This document shows, one piece after another, positions 46,093 through 53,951 of a DNA stretch of 54,434 nt; position 1 is the stretch's first letter; the number at the start of each line of letters is the position of its first letter. The stretch spans positions 1-54,434 of the forward strand of contig NZ_JAGSOH010000040.1 in NCBI RefSeq assembly GCF_018139625.1. Reading direction: 5' to 3'. Position numbers and translations under genes: made by a program. Below the pieces are notes generated by a model. It was given only the letters and a program-made list of their open reading frames with translations, did not search any database and had not been told where the DNA came from. Origin of the DNA: Actinospica acidithermotolerans. GTDB taxonomy: Bacteria > Actinomycetota > Actinomycetes > Streptomycetales > Catenulisporaceae.

Positions 46093-47619
46093 ATGTCACA
46101 GATCCAGGACACGACGGTCTCCGACGACGACGCCGAACTGCACCGACTCGGCTACCCGCGCAAACTCGCGCGGCGAATGAGCGCCTTCGACAACTTCGGC
46201 GTGAGCTTCACGATCATCAGCATCCTGTCGGGCTGCCTGACGCTGTACTACTTCGGCATGGCCAACGGCGGACCGGCCTTGATCACCTGGGGGTGGGTGG
46301 CCGTCGGCGGGATGACGATGCTCGTCGGGTTCTCCATGGGCGAGGTCTGCTCGGCCTTCCCGACCTCCGGCGCCCTCTACTTCTACAGCGCCAAACTGGC
46401 GAAGCGGCACGGTCCGCTGGCCAGCTGGTACACCGGCTGGCTCAACGCGCTGGGCCAGATGGCTGTCACCGCCGGCATCGACTACGGCGCGGCGACCTTC
46501 ATCGGCGCGTACGCGGCGCTGCAGTGGAACTTCGTGCCCACGCAGCATTCGGTGCTCGGCATCTACCTGGTCGTGCTCGTGGTGCACGGCCTGCTGAACA
46601 CCTTCGGCGTACGGCTGGTCGCGATCCTCAACCGGGTCTCGGTCTGGTGGCACCTGATCGGCGTGCTGATCATCGTCGGCGCTCTCACCTTCAAGCCGGC
46701 CCACCACCAGTCGGCCGGCTTCGTGTTCACGAAGTTCGTGAACAACAGCGGCTTCGGCTTCGCGGGCTCCGGCGTGTACGTCGCCGCGGTCGGTTTGCTG
46801 ATGGCCGGCTACACGTTCACCGGCTACGACGCCTCCGCGCACATGACCGAGGAGACGTCGTCCGCTTCCGTCGCCGCGCCGCGCGGCATCGTGCGCGCGA
46901 TCTACGTCTCCTGGATCGCGGGCTTCGTCCTTCTCGTCGGCATCACCTTCGCCATCCAGAACTACTCGGCGGAGGCGAGCGCGTCGGTCCCGCCGGCGCA
47001 GATCTTCGTCGACGCGATCGGCTCGACCGGCGGCAAGCTGCTGCTGCTCATCGCGATCGTGGCGCAGCTGTTCTGCGGCATGTCCAGTGTGACCGCGAAC
47101 TCGCGGATGCTGTTCGCTTTCTCCCGCGACCGGGCGCTGCCCGGCTCGCGCCTCTGGTACAAGGTCAACCCGCGCACCAAGACGCCGACCAACGCTGTCT
47201 GGCTGGCGGTCGCGGGCGCCTTCGTGCTGGCCGCGCCCTCCTGGTGGAACACGACCGCGTACGGCGCGGTGACCTCGATCGCGACCATCGGCCTCTACCT
47301 GGCGTACATCATCCCGGTCTACCTGCGGCTGCGCCTGGGCGAGGAGTTCCGGCGCGGACCGTGGCACCTCGGCCGGTGGTCGAAGCCGATCGGCTGGCTG
47401 GCCGTGACCTGGGTCGTGTTCATGTCGGTGATGTTCCTGCTGCCGCAGTCCTCGCCGATCACCGCGCACACCTTCAACTACGCCCCGGTCGCCCTCGCGG
47501 TCGTGCTGGTCGGCGCGGCGGTCTGGTGGTTCGCCACCGCCCGCGGCACCTACACCGGTCCGGTCTCCTACGGCACGCCGGAGGAACTCGCGGCGATGGA
47601 AGCGGAGGGCGGATCGTAG
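46093..47619 (+). CDS. APC-superfamily amino-acid permease, GABA/choline-type
   Basis: The 508-residue protein has about 12 hydrophobic segments. The N-terminal LGYPRKLARRMSAFDNFGVSF and the GYDASAHMTEETSSA loop are typical of the ACT branch of APC permeases (GABA, choline and other amino compounds). The substrate is not determinable. GAAGGGC precedes the ATG. Its stop codon TAG is also the first three bases of the TAGGCT -10 hexamer of the pirin gene. Confidence 0.88.
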   Translation: MSQIQDTTVSDDDAELHRLGYPRKLARRMSAFDNFGVSFTIISILSGCLTLYYFGMANGGPALITWGWVAVGGMTMLVGFSMGEVCSAFPTSGALYFYSAKLAKRHGPLASWYTGWLNALGQMAVTAGIDYGAATFIGAYAALQWNFVPTQHSVLGIYLVVLVVHGLLNTFGVRLVAILNRVSVWWHLIGVLIIVGALTFKPAHHQSAGFVFTKFVNNSGFGFAGSGVYVAAVGLLMAGYTFTGYDASAHMTEETSSASVAAPRGIVRAIYVSWIAGFVLLVGITFAIQNYSAEASASVPPAQIFVDAIGSTGGKLLLLIAIVAQLFCGMSSVTANSRMLFAFSRDRALPGSRLWYKVNPRTKTPTNAVWLAVAGAFVLAAPSWWNTTAYGAVTSIATIGLYLAYIIPVYLRLRLGEEFRRGPWHLGRWSKPIGWLAVTWVVFMSVMFLLPQSSPITAHTFNYAPVALAVVLVGAAVWWFATARGTYTGPVSYGTPEELAAMEAEGGS

Positions 47620-47622
47620 GCT
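47617..47622 (+). promoter_or_regulatory. -10 element of the pirin gene (leaderless)
   Basis: TAGGCT lies 7 nt before the ATG at 47630 and overlaps the stop of the permease gene. Confidence 0.45.
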
Positions 47623-47629
47623 GTAGTGC

Positions 47630-48379
47630 ATGACGACGACCGTGCAGCGCGCAGAAGACCGGTTCTCGACCCGGACCGACTGGCTGGACTCCCGCCATTC
47701 GTTCGCCTTCGGTCGGCACTACGACGTGTCCAACACGCACTTCGGCCTGCTGCTGGTCAACAACGACGACGTCGTGACGCCGGGCGCCGGCTTCGAGACG
47801 CACCCGCACCGGGACATGGAGATCGTCACGTGGGTGCTGCGCGGACAGCTCGTGCATGAGGACTCTGAAGGGCACAACGGCGTCATCTACCCGGGCCTCG
47901 CGCAGCGGATGAGCGCGGGCCGCGGCATCCTGCACTCGGAGAAGAACGATGCGTGGCGGCTCACCGGCGCCCCGGAGCACGACGAGCCGGTGCGCTTCGT
48001 GCAGATGTGGGTGGCGCCGGACGAGTCGGGCATCAACCCCGGATACCAGCAGCTGGAGATCGCCGACGAGCTGCTGAGCGGCGGCCTGGTCGCGGTGGCC
48101 TCGGGCCGTACCGAGCACCGCGACCAGGCCGCCATCCGGATCAACCAGAAGGACGCGACGCTGCACGCGGCGCGCCTCGCTCCCGGTGCGGGCACGGCGG
48201 TACCCACCGCGCCGTTCGCGCACGTGTACGTGCCGAGCGGCTCGGTGGTCCTGGAGGACGCCGGGGAACTCCGCGAGGGCGACGCGGCCCGGATCACCGA
48301 CGCGTCCGGCCAGCGGATCACCGCGGGGCCGGAAGGCGCCGAGATTCTGATCTGGGAAATGCACGCCGCACTGCGCTGA
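47630..48379 (+). CDS. Pirin-family bicupin protein
   Basis: The 249-residue protein has the pirin N-terminal cupin with metal ligands in FETHPHRDMEIVTWVLRG and GRGILHSEKN, and a C-terminal pirin_C region. Bacterial relatives include quercetin 2,3-dioxygenases and redox regulators; the role here is unknown. Confidence 0.9.
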   Translation: MTTTVQRAEDRFSTRTDWLDSRHSFAFGRHYDVSNTHFGLLLVNNDDVVTPGAGFETHPHRDMEIVTWVLRGQLVHEDSEGHNGVIYPGLAQRMSAGRGILHSEKNDAWRLTGAPEHDEPVRFVQMWVAPDESGINPGYQQLEIADELLSGGLVAVASGRTEHRDQAAIRINQKDATLHAARLAPGAGTAVPTAPFAHVYVPSGSVVLEDAGELREGDAARITDASGQRITAGPEGAEILIWEMHAALR

Positions 48380-48404
48380 TCGAATAAAAATATCTTCAGA
48401 TTCA

Positions 48405-48445
48405 GCTCAGTATTGTCGCGGAAAAGAGCTGCCGAACTACTGAGC
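48405..48445. terminator. Possible terminator between pirin and small-protein genes
   Basis: GCTCAGTA (48405-48412) pairs with TACTGAGC (48438-48445) over a 25-nt loop, next to a strikingly A/T-rich patch (48381-48403). It covers the stop of the small minus-strand gene. Confidence 0.35.
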
Positions 48446-48625
48446 GTGGGCACTCAGCTCGAGTTCGGCGAGATCGACCCCGTGTTCCTCGGCCACCTCC
48501 ACGAGGTAGCCCATGCGCTGGCTGTAGGCCTTGATCGCGCCCGGCTCGTCATCCGCCTGGGCTGCCTGCAGGGCCCGGTACGCCTCCGCCACCTGCTGGC
48601 GGAGCTCCGTCTCGAACTCGGTCAC
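48437..48625 (-). CDS. Small uncharacterised acidic protein (62 aa)
   Basis: The 62-residue product starts MTEFETELRQQVAEAY and is predicted to be mainly helical, with a likely short coiled coil (AYRALQAAQADDEPGAIKAY). GGGAG lies 8 nt before the GTG. It has no signal peptide or cysteines. I do not recognise a family. Convergent with the pirin gene. Confidence 0.65.
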   Translation of the reverse strand: MTEFETELRQQVAEAYRALQAAQADDEPGAIKAYSQRMGYLVEVAEEHGVDLAELELSAHAQ

Positions 48626-48826
48626 GGTTCGACTCCCGACTGCTTCTTTTCACGTCCACTCTTAGGATTCCCAAGTCCGCTGACACCAAGCTGAGGATTG
48701 GGCGAGAATTTCTGATTTTCCGCACACGTGGAAAGTGGCAGACTCCCTCTTGATCGGGGGGCGGTACGCGGCAACACTACGACGTGGACCCGCTGCAGTC
48801 CGTCGACCCCTGGAGGTACGCATACT

Positions 48827-49642
48827 GTGCCCATCCGAATACCCACGGATATCAAACGTTTCCGACGCGCCGCGAAGGTGCTGGCCGCCTGCACGACCCT
48901 CGCCGTGGGCGGCCCCGTCGCCGTCGCCCAGGCAGCCGCGGCCAACACGAACACCGGCGCGACCGTGCACTTCTCCGGCATACCCGAGGTCGGCGCGCTG
49001 TTCTCGTCAGCCGACTACACCGGCTCCTCGGCCAGCCACTTCTGCACCGCGACCGTGCTCGACAGCCCCGCCGGCGACCTCGTGCTCACCGCCGCGCACT
49101 GCGTCTGGGACGCATCCCAGGGCACGTATACGCAGGACGCGATCACCTTCGCCCCGGGCTACGACGACGGCCTGGACGAGCACCTCGGCGGCGCCTGGAC
49201 GGTGAGCAACGTCTACGTGCCCGCGGGCTACAAGGCCGACGGCGACCCCGCGGACGACTACGCGATCCTGCAGATCGCGCCGCAGAACGGCCTGAACATC
49301 GAGCAGGTCACCGGCGGCCTGAGGCTCGGCACGACGAGGCTGCCGGAGAAGGTCTCGGTCATCGGCTACAACGACCTGGCCTACGACGTCGACGGCAACG
49401 CGCCGATCATCTGCCGGGCCACCGCGTTCGAAGAGACCGACGACGGCACCGCCTGGTCCCGCTTCGACTGCCCGAACTACCAGGACGGCACCAGCGGAGG
49501 GCCGTGGATCGCGCACGGCGGCGAGGTCGTCGGCGTCATCGGCGGCTACGAGCAGGGCGGCGACTCGCCGAACTGGTCGTACTCCGCGATCTTCGACCAG
49601 TCCACGATCGCCTTCTACCGCTCCGTCGCGGCGGTCGCATAG
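48827..49642 (+). CDS. Secreted trypsin-like serine protease (S1 family)
   Basis: The 271-residue protein has a twin-Arg-containing signal peptide (about 1-37, ending AQAAA) and a chymotrypsin fold with His91 (LTAAHC), Asp143/144 (ADDYAIL) and Ser223 (DGTSGGPW). Cysteines around His and Ser suit the usual disulfides. GGAGG lies 10 nt before GTG 48827; an upstream in-frame GTG at 48728 is not supported. The stop TAG is the first of several in an 18-bp repeat tract that follows. Confidence 0.9.
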   Translation: MPIRIPTDIKRFRRAAKVLAACTTLAVGGPVAVAQAAAANTNTGATVHFSGIPEVGALFSSADYTGSSASHFCTATVLDSPAGDLVLTAAHCVWDASQGTYTQDAITFAPGYDDGLDEHLGGAWTVSNVYVPAGYKADGDPADDYAILQIAPQNGLNIEQVTGGLRLGTTRLPEKVSVIGYNDLAYDVDGNAPIICRATAFEETDDGTAWSRFDCPNYQDGTSGGPWIAHGGEVVGVIGGYEQGGDSPNWSYSAIFDQSTIAFYRSVAAVA

Positions 49643-49729
49643 CGCGAACCCGGCGCGCAGCGCGCTCCCGTCGTGTAGCGCGAACCCGCCGCGTAGCGCG
49701 CCGCCGCCGCGCAGTGGCACGCCGCCGCG
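49640..49729 (+). repeat. Five imperfect 18-bp tandem repeats starting at the protease stop codon
   Basis: Units begin at 49640, 49658, 49676, 49694 and 49712, with consensus YAGCGCGNNCCCGSCGYG. In the protease frame the first codon of the units is TAG, CAG, TAG, TAG, CAG, and read with Gln the tract would encode QREPAA-like hexads. Confidence 0.7.
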
Positions 49730-49738
49730 CGTCGTGCG

Positions 49739-49767
49739 TCGGCCCCCGGTCTGGCGCCGGGGGCCGA
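49739..49767. terminator. Terminator between protease and ArsC-family genes
   Basis: TCGGCCCCCGG (49739-49749) pairs perfectly with 49757-49767 across a 7-nt loop, between convergent genes. Confidence 0.7.
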
Positions 49768-49785
49768 GGCCCGGCCCGGCCCGGC

Positions 49786-50142
49786 TCAGCCGACGATCGA
49801 CTTGAGCGACCGCTCATCACGGCCGACGACCGCACGACCGTCGTCGGCCGTGATGATCGGCCGCTGGATCAACGCCGGGTGCTCGGCCATCGCCGCGATC
49901 CACTGCCCGCGGTCGGCGGGCGTCTTCCCCCACTGCGAGACCCCGAGCTCCTTCGCCACGGCCTCGCCGGTCCGCACGATCTCCCACGGCTCGAGCTCCA
50001 GCCGCCCGAGCACCTCGCGGACCTCCGCCTCGGTCGGCGGCTGCTCCAGGTAGCGGCGGATCGTGTACTCGGCGCCGGCCTCGTCGAGGAAGTCCTTGGC
50101 CGTGCGGCATTTCGAGCAGCGCGGGTTGAACCAGATCTCCAT
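49786..50142 (-). CDS. ArsC/Spx-family reductase
   Basis: The 118-residue thioredoxin-fold protein begins MEIWFNPRCSKCRTAKDFL, with a CxxC at the ArsC catalytic position, and has RPIITADDGRAVVGRD near the C terminus. It could be a glutaredoxin-linked arsenate reductase or a general YffB-like relative; there are no other ars genes nearby. TACGAT lies 6 nt before the ATG. Confidence 0.87.
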   Translation of the reverse strand: MEIWFNPRCSKCRTAKDFLDEAGAEYTIRRYLEQPPTEAEVREVLGRLELEPWEIVRTGEAVAKELGVSQWGKTPADRGQWIAAMAEHPALIQRPIITADDGRAVVGRDERSLKSIVG

Positions 50143-50148
50143 CCCGCG

Positions 50149-50154
50149 ATCGTA
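50149..50154 (-). promoter_or_regulatory. -10 element of the ArsC-family gene (leaderless)
   Basis: TACGAT on the minus strand lies 6 nt before the ATG at 50142. Confidence 0.45.
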
Positions 50155-50221
50155 CCCACGAGCCCCGCGATCTTCGCCGACGACCGCAGCGCATGCGGCC
50201 GGGCGAACCGGGTACCCGGCG

Positions 50222-50227
50222 TATAGT
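50222..50227 (+). promoter_or_regulatory. -10-like hexamer upstream of the orphan gene at 50278
   Basis: TATAGT, close to the consensus, lies about 50 nt before the GTG. No good -35 is seen. Confidence 0.4.
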
Positions 50228-50277
50228 GGACAAGGTTCGCATCATCGGGTGATCCGACGAAGCAGGGGGTGGGCACA

Positions 50278-50673
50278 GTGCGCTCGCGCGCCACAGGCCT
50301 CTGCCTCGCCCTGATCCTGCTCGTCGCGGCCGTCCCGGCCGTCCTCGACTGCTGCCTGCACGGGCATCTGCGCACCCAGCACAGCGCCGCGCTGCGCCAT
50401 CTGCCGCTCGCCGTCGACGAGACGACCGATGCCAGCACCGCCCGCGGCAACACCGCCCGTGGCTGCGCCGACCAGGCCGCGCCCACCCAGAACCCGTACA
50501 TCGAGACGGCCTCCGGTGGCGGCGGCGGAGCCCCCGCGACCCGCAGCAGCGACATCGTCGCCGCGTCCGTAGCCACCCCCGCCCTCGTCGCGTACGGCGC
50601 GCGGCGCACCACCCGCGCCGCCGACAGCACCGGCCCGCCCTTATGGCTGAGCACCTGCGTGAGCCGCACCTGA
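50278..50673 (+). CDS. Uncharacterised small membrane-anchored or secreted protein
   Basis: The 131-residue product has a hydrophobic N-terminal segment (LCLALILLVAAVPAVLDCC, about residues 8-26) and an Ala/Thr/Gly-rich, low-complexity remainder that ends PPLWLSTCVSRT. AGGGGG lies 9 nt before GTG 50278. I do not recognise a family. The Cys-Cys after the helix and the cysteine near the C terminus are the only notable residues. A 70-codon ORF follows on the same strand. Confidence 0.5.
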   Translation: MRSRATGLCLALILLVAAVPAVLDCCLHGHLRTQHSAALRHLPLAVDETTDASTARGNTARGCADQAAPTQNPYIETASGGGGGAPATRSSDIVAASVATPALVAYGARRTTRAADSTGPPLWLSTCVSRT

Positions 50674-50782
50674 CCGGTCGTCAGTCCGCGGCTCCGGTTC
50701 ACCACACCCTCCGCCGCGGTCGAGCACGCCCGAAATCAGCCGACCCACCCGGATCTCAAAGCCAGAGCGGAGCTCAACGATC

Positions 50783-50995
50783 ATGAAGACCTTCAGCACG
50801 GACGGACGCGTCCCCCTCGGCGTCGTCCTCGATGACGCCGGCGATCGCGCCCCCGCGACCACCCCGCACCCCGCCGACATCGAGACCGCCGACCTGGACG
50901 AGGTGCTGGCCGCCTGCGTCCAGCCGCGCACCGTCTCCCTCCCCGGCCGCGAACCGCTGGACCTCGACGCCATCAGCGATCTCTGGCTCGACTGA
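50783..50995 (+). CDS. Uncharacterised 70-residue acidic peptide
   Basis: The product starts MKTFSTDGRVPLGVVLDDAG, contains one cysteine and ends LDLDAISDLWLD; it is acidic and has no signal peptide. GCGGAG precedes the ATG at about 10 nt. Its size and position next to a peptidase-regulator gene recall a precursor peptide or small regulatory partner, but no leader motif of a known RiPP class is evident. It converges on the SARP-M16 gene. Confidence 0.45.
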   Translation: MKTFSTDGRVPLGVVLDDAGDRAPATTPHPADIETADLDEVLAACVQPRTVSLPGREPLDLDAISDLWLD

Positions 50996-51065
50996 GGCGG
51001 CACTGCCGATGGCCGGTGCCGAAGGCCGGCTCCCATGGCCGCCGACCGCGAGCGCGCCAGCCGCG

Positions 51066-53762
51066 TCACGCCTCCTTGTAGCGCTGCACCCTGCGGCCGA
51101 GCAGGTACGTCGGGAGCACGCACACCCCCAGGTTGAAAAGCCAGATAAAGACGATGACACCGATGGTCACGTCGTCGGCCGGATCGGTATCGAACGTCAC
51201 GATGATGGATATCGCGGTGAACAGGATGGTGGCCACGAGAAACGTCCAGAACGCGATCCGAACCAGGACCTGCACGGTCTTAGCAGCGACGGTCTGCGTC
51301 GGTCTCTGGTCTCTCCACTGCGCTGCTCCTGGCGTTCCCGGCGTGCTCGGCATGCCGGGAACGCCGGGCATGCCAAACACGCCGGGCATACCTGGCGTGC
51401 CCGGCATGCGCATGGGAATCTGACGCGGGTCGCGCGGAGGCTGCCGGATGACCCGCTCAGGCGGAATCGAGGCGTCGAGCGGGGCGAGGAATCCCGGAGG
51501 TGCGTCGAAGAGGCCCGGCTCGATCGCGATCTGCGATCCGTCACGGCTCCACAGCCGCCTCGCCCCATCGGGCCAGGCCTGCATCGCCACGCACTCCGCG
51601 TACTGAACGGTCGCGAAGGCTCCGTTCCGGTGCAGGCTCACCGCCGACGCGCCGACGACAAGCTGCGCGCTGGGATCGTCGTGCGCGCGGTAGGTATCAC
51701 CGATCGCCGTCACGGCCGACCCGGATGAGACGGCCGCATAACCGGCAGCATCGGCGTCAAGGCTGCGCCCCGGCAGTATCAACAACGCCGAGCCCAGCGC
51801 CTCGGCCGCCGCATTGTGCACGTCATGCGCGGTAGTTGCGCGGAATTCATCGAGGAGGTCGGCCTCGCGCGTGTGCGGGCGGCCGAGGAGCAGGTCGGCG
51901 GCGAGGCCGGGCAGCGCCTCGACGGCCGCGTTAGGTGCCTGGTGAGCCTCGAGGGCCCGGCTGCGGACGGCTTCCAGAGCCTCCGGATCGACGTCGCCCT
52001 CCCGCAGTTCGGCGAGCAGGTTAATCAGAGCCCTGATGAGCTTCTCCTGCATCGCCGGCAGCGCGTCGGCGGTCGCGTGGATCTCGGCGTACTCGGCGTC
52101 ACGCGCGGCATAGTCGGCGCTGATCGCGTACGACAGACCACCCTCGTGACGCAGGCGCTTGAACAGCTCCCGCTCAAGCAGCTCGGTAAACAGATTCGCC
52201 GCAGGTCCGCGCCGTACGACCGCACTCAGTCCGACCACCCCTTGAGGCCCGCCCGAGATGTAGGCAGGCGTCGTCGGCAGCACCGAGGACGGCAAGGGCA
52301 GCGGCATGCGCCGCCCGGCGGGCAACTGCGGATCAAGCCCGGCCGGCACCTCGTCGCCGCTGAACCAGAGCACAGCGTTCTCGCGGGTGAAGTACTTCGA
52401 GACCCACGCGCGCAGATCATCCGGCGTGAGCGCGGGAAGCCCCAGCTCCCCGAAGCCCGGAATGCCGTAGCCACCCGCCCCGTATCGCGACGCCGCCAGG
52501 TGCCGGGTCCATCCGAGCCCACGATGGCTGGCCTCGGTGTCCAGGATCGACTTCTCGGTCTCCAAGCGTTCGAACGGCAGATCGTGCAGACTTTTGCACA
52601 CGCTGTGGATGAACTCGACCGCTTCATCCGCGCTGCCCTGCATGAGGAAATGCGTCACGGTCGCACTGGTCACCCCATTGTGGTGCACATCGCCCGGACC
52701 GAGCCCGTGCAGCGCGAGATGCTCGATCAGATGCGTGATCCCCGCGCGCGCCAACGGTTCATCGGCCATGCCCACGCGAAACGTGATGCCAGCACGCTGC
52801 CGCGCTCCGGGCAGTGCGGGACCGAACAGCACCGGGATGCCGGCCACCATGGTCCGTCGAACCTCTAAGCCCTCCAGGCCCTCTTGCTCCGGCGCCCCAG
52901 CGGGACTGTCGGCGACCTCGACCACCTCGGCACTCTCGACCGCCTCAGCGCCGTCGACCACGGGCACGGCGTCAACCGCGACCGGATCGCCGCCGAACGC
53001 GTCTAACGCCGGGTCAGCGTTGAGCATGGCCTGGTAAAGGCGCTGGACCGCCGCCGAAGGATCGATCCCGAGCTCGTGGGAGAGCGACTGCCGCAGCCTC
53101 TGGAATGCGTTGAGCGCATCGGTCTGGCGGCCGCCGCGGTAGAGGGCGAGCATCAGCTGCTTGTGGAAGGACTCGTGCAACGGATATTCAAGCGCCAACG
53201 CCTGAAGCTCGGCCGTCGTCTGCCGGTGCCGCCCGAGCCGCAAGTCGCAGTCGATACGGGCATCCAGCGCCTGAAGCCGCATCTCGCGCAACTCTTGAAC
53301 ACGAGCCTGCCACTCTTCGAGCCCAGATACGCCCTCGGCCGGCTCGCCACGCCACAGCGACAGCGCCGCCGCATACTTCTCGGACGCCGCCGGCCAATCG
53401 GCCGACTCGCGCATCCTGCCACCCTCCGCGCACAGCGCGGCGAACTCGGCGATGTCCATCTCCTCGGACCCAACGTCGATGACATAGCCGACCGACGCGT
53501 TCCGTATTCGCGCGGCACCGTCCACACCGAGGAGACGTCGCAGGCGACCGACGTGGTTGTAGAGCGACGACGCGGCCGAGGGCGGCGGGTCGTATCCCCA
53601 GAGCGCCGTCGTCAGTTTCACCGTGGGCACGGTCTTGCCGGCGTTGAGCAGGAGTGCGGCGAGCAGGATCTCCGGCATTCGCTGCTCGATCCGCACCGGC
53701 GCGCACTCCGCTTCGAGCTGAACAGTGAGGGGGCCGAGCAACCCGAACCGCATGTCCACCAT
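51066..53762 (-). CDS. SARP/BTAD regulator fused to an M16 metallopeptidase domain and a two-helix membrane anchor
   Basis: About 898 residues. The N terminus is an AfsR/SARP-type DNA-binding domain (FGLLGPLTVQ, SAASSLYNHVGRLRRLLG, about 5-100) and a BTAD helical domain (about 105-250, ending LSHELGIDPSAAVQRLYQAML). After an acidic linker comes an M16-type domain with the zinc motif HLIEH (His344, Glu347, His348), a downstream Glu410 in SILDTEAS, and an M16_C half containing RHEGGLSYAIS. A collagen-like Gly-X-Pro tract (about 786-815) leads to two hydrophobic helices (about 830-856 and 864-888). ATG 53753 is a near-equal alternative start. Confidence 0.82.
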   Translation of the reverse strand: MVDMRFGLLGPLTVQLEAECAPVRIEQRMPEILLAALLLNAGKTVPTVKLTTALWGYDPPPSAASSLYNHVGRLRRLLGVDGAARIRNASVGYVIDVGSEEMDIAEFAALCAEGGRMRESADWPAASEKYAAALSLWRGEPAEGVSGLEEWQARVQELREMRLQALDARIDCDLRLGRHRQTTAELQALALEYPLHESFHKQLMLALYRGGRQTDALNAFQRLRQSLSHELGIDPSAAVQRLYQAMLNADPALDAFGGDPVAVDAVPVVDGAEAVESAEVVEVADSPAGAPEQEGLEGLEVRRTMVAGIPVLFGPALPGARQRAGITFRVGMADEPLARAGITHLIEHLALHGLGPGDVHHNGVTSATVTHFLMQGSADEAVEFIHSVCKSLHDLPFERLETEKSILDTEASHRGLGWTRHLAASRYGAGGYGIPGFGELGLPALTPDDLRAWVSKYFTRENAVLWFSGDEVPAGLDPQLPAGRRMPLPLPSSVLPTTPAYISGGPQGVVGLSAVVRRGPAANLFTELLERELFKRLRHEGGLSYAISADYAARDAEYAEIHATADALPAMQEKLIRALINLLAELREGDVDPEALEAVRSRALEAHQAPNAAVEALPGLAADLLLGRPHTREADLLDEFRATTAHDVHNAAAEALGSALLILPGRSLDADAAGYAAVSSGSAVTAIGDTYRAHDDPSAQLVVGASAVSLHRNGAFATVQYAECVAMQAWPDGARRLWSRDGSQIAIEPGLFDAPPGFLAPLDASIPPERVIRQPPRDPRQIPMRMPGTPGMPGVFGMPGVPGMPSTPGTPGAAQWRDQRPTQTVAAKTVQVLVRIAFWTFLVATILFTAISIIVTFDTDPADDVTIGVIVFIWLFNLGVCVLPTYLLGRRVQRYKEA
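51327..51412 (-). repeat. Collagen-like Gly-X-Y coding repeat
   Basis: About nine 9-bp units encode GTP-GMP-GVF-GMP-GVP-GMP-STP-GTP-GAA in the SARP-M16 protein, just before its membrane helices. The units are degenerate at the DNA level. Confidence 0.75.
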
Positions 53763-53849
53763 CACCACCCAGCCGAGTCGCTCGCCGTCGCCGAGGCAAG
53801 TACAGCACTTCACCAGGTGGCTAAGGCTACAGAGGTCGGGCGGTGGTCG

Positions 53850-53893
53850 TGTGCGACGCGTGTTGGCTCGATGTTGGATGGATGTGCCGCAGG
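53850..53893. promoter_or_regulatory. Four 11-bp direct repeats, candidate SARP operator
   Basis: Four contiguous 11-mers begin at 53850, 53861, 53872 and 53883: TGTGCGACGCG, TGTTGGCTCGA, TGTTGGATGGA and TGTGCCGCAGG. Direct repeats with an 11-bp pitch are the classical SARP-binding layout. They lie between the SARP-M16 gene (minus) and the StrR-like gene (plus). A TAGCCT on the minus strand (53824-53829) could be the -10 of the SARP-M16 gene. Confidence 0.5.
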
Positions 53894-53951
53894 TCAGCGA
53901 GGGTTTTTCCGAGCTTCACCCTTCCTGTCGCCACCTGCAGGGGTTCACACC

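Noticed and set aside
48610-48640. tRNA-like T-loop sequence GGTTCGACTCCC
   Set aside because: The preceding bases lie in the small coding gene and do not fold into acceptor, D and anticodon arms; it is the ribosome-binding region of that gene read on the other strand.
53820-53950. StrR-box style inverted repeat GTTCGA-N11-TCGAAC near the StrR-like gene
   Set aside because: No such sequence is present in the intergenic region; only the 11-bp direct repeats and short unrelated repeats are seen.
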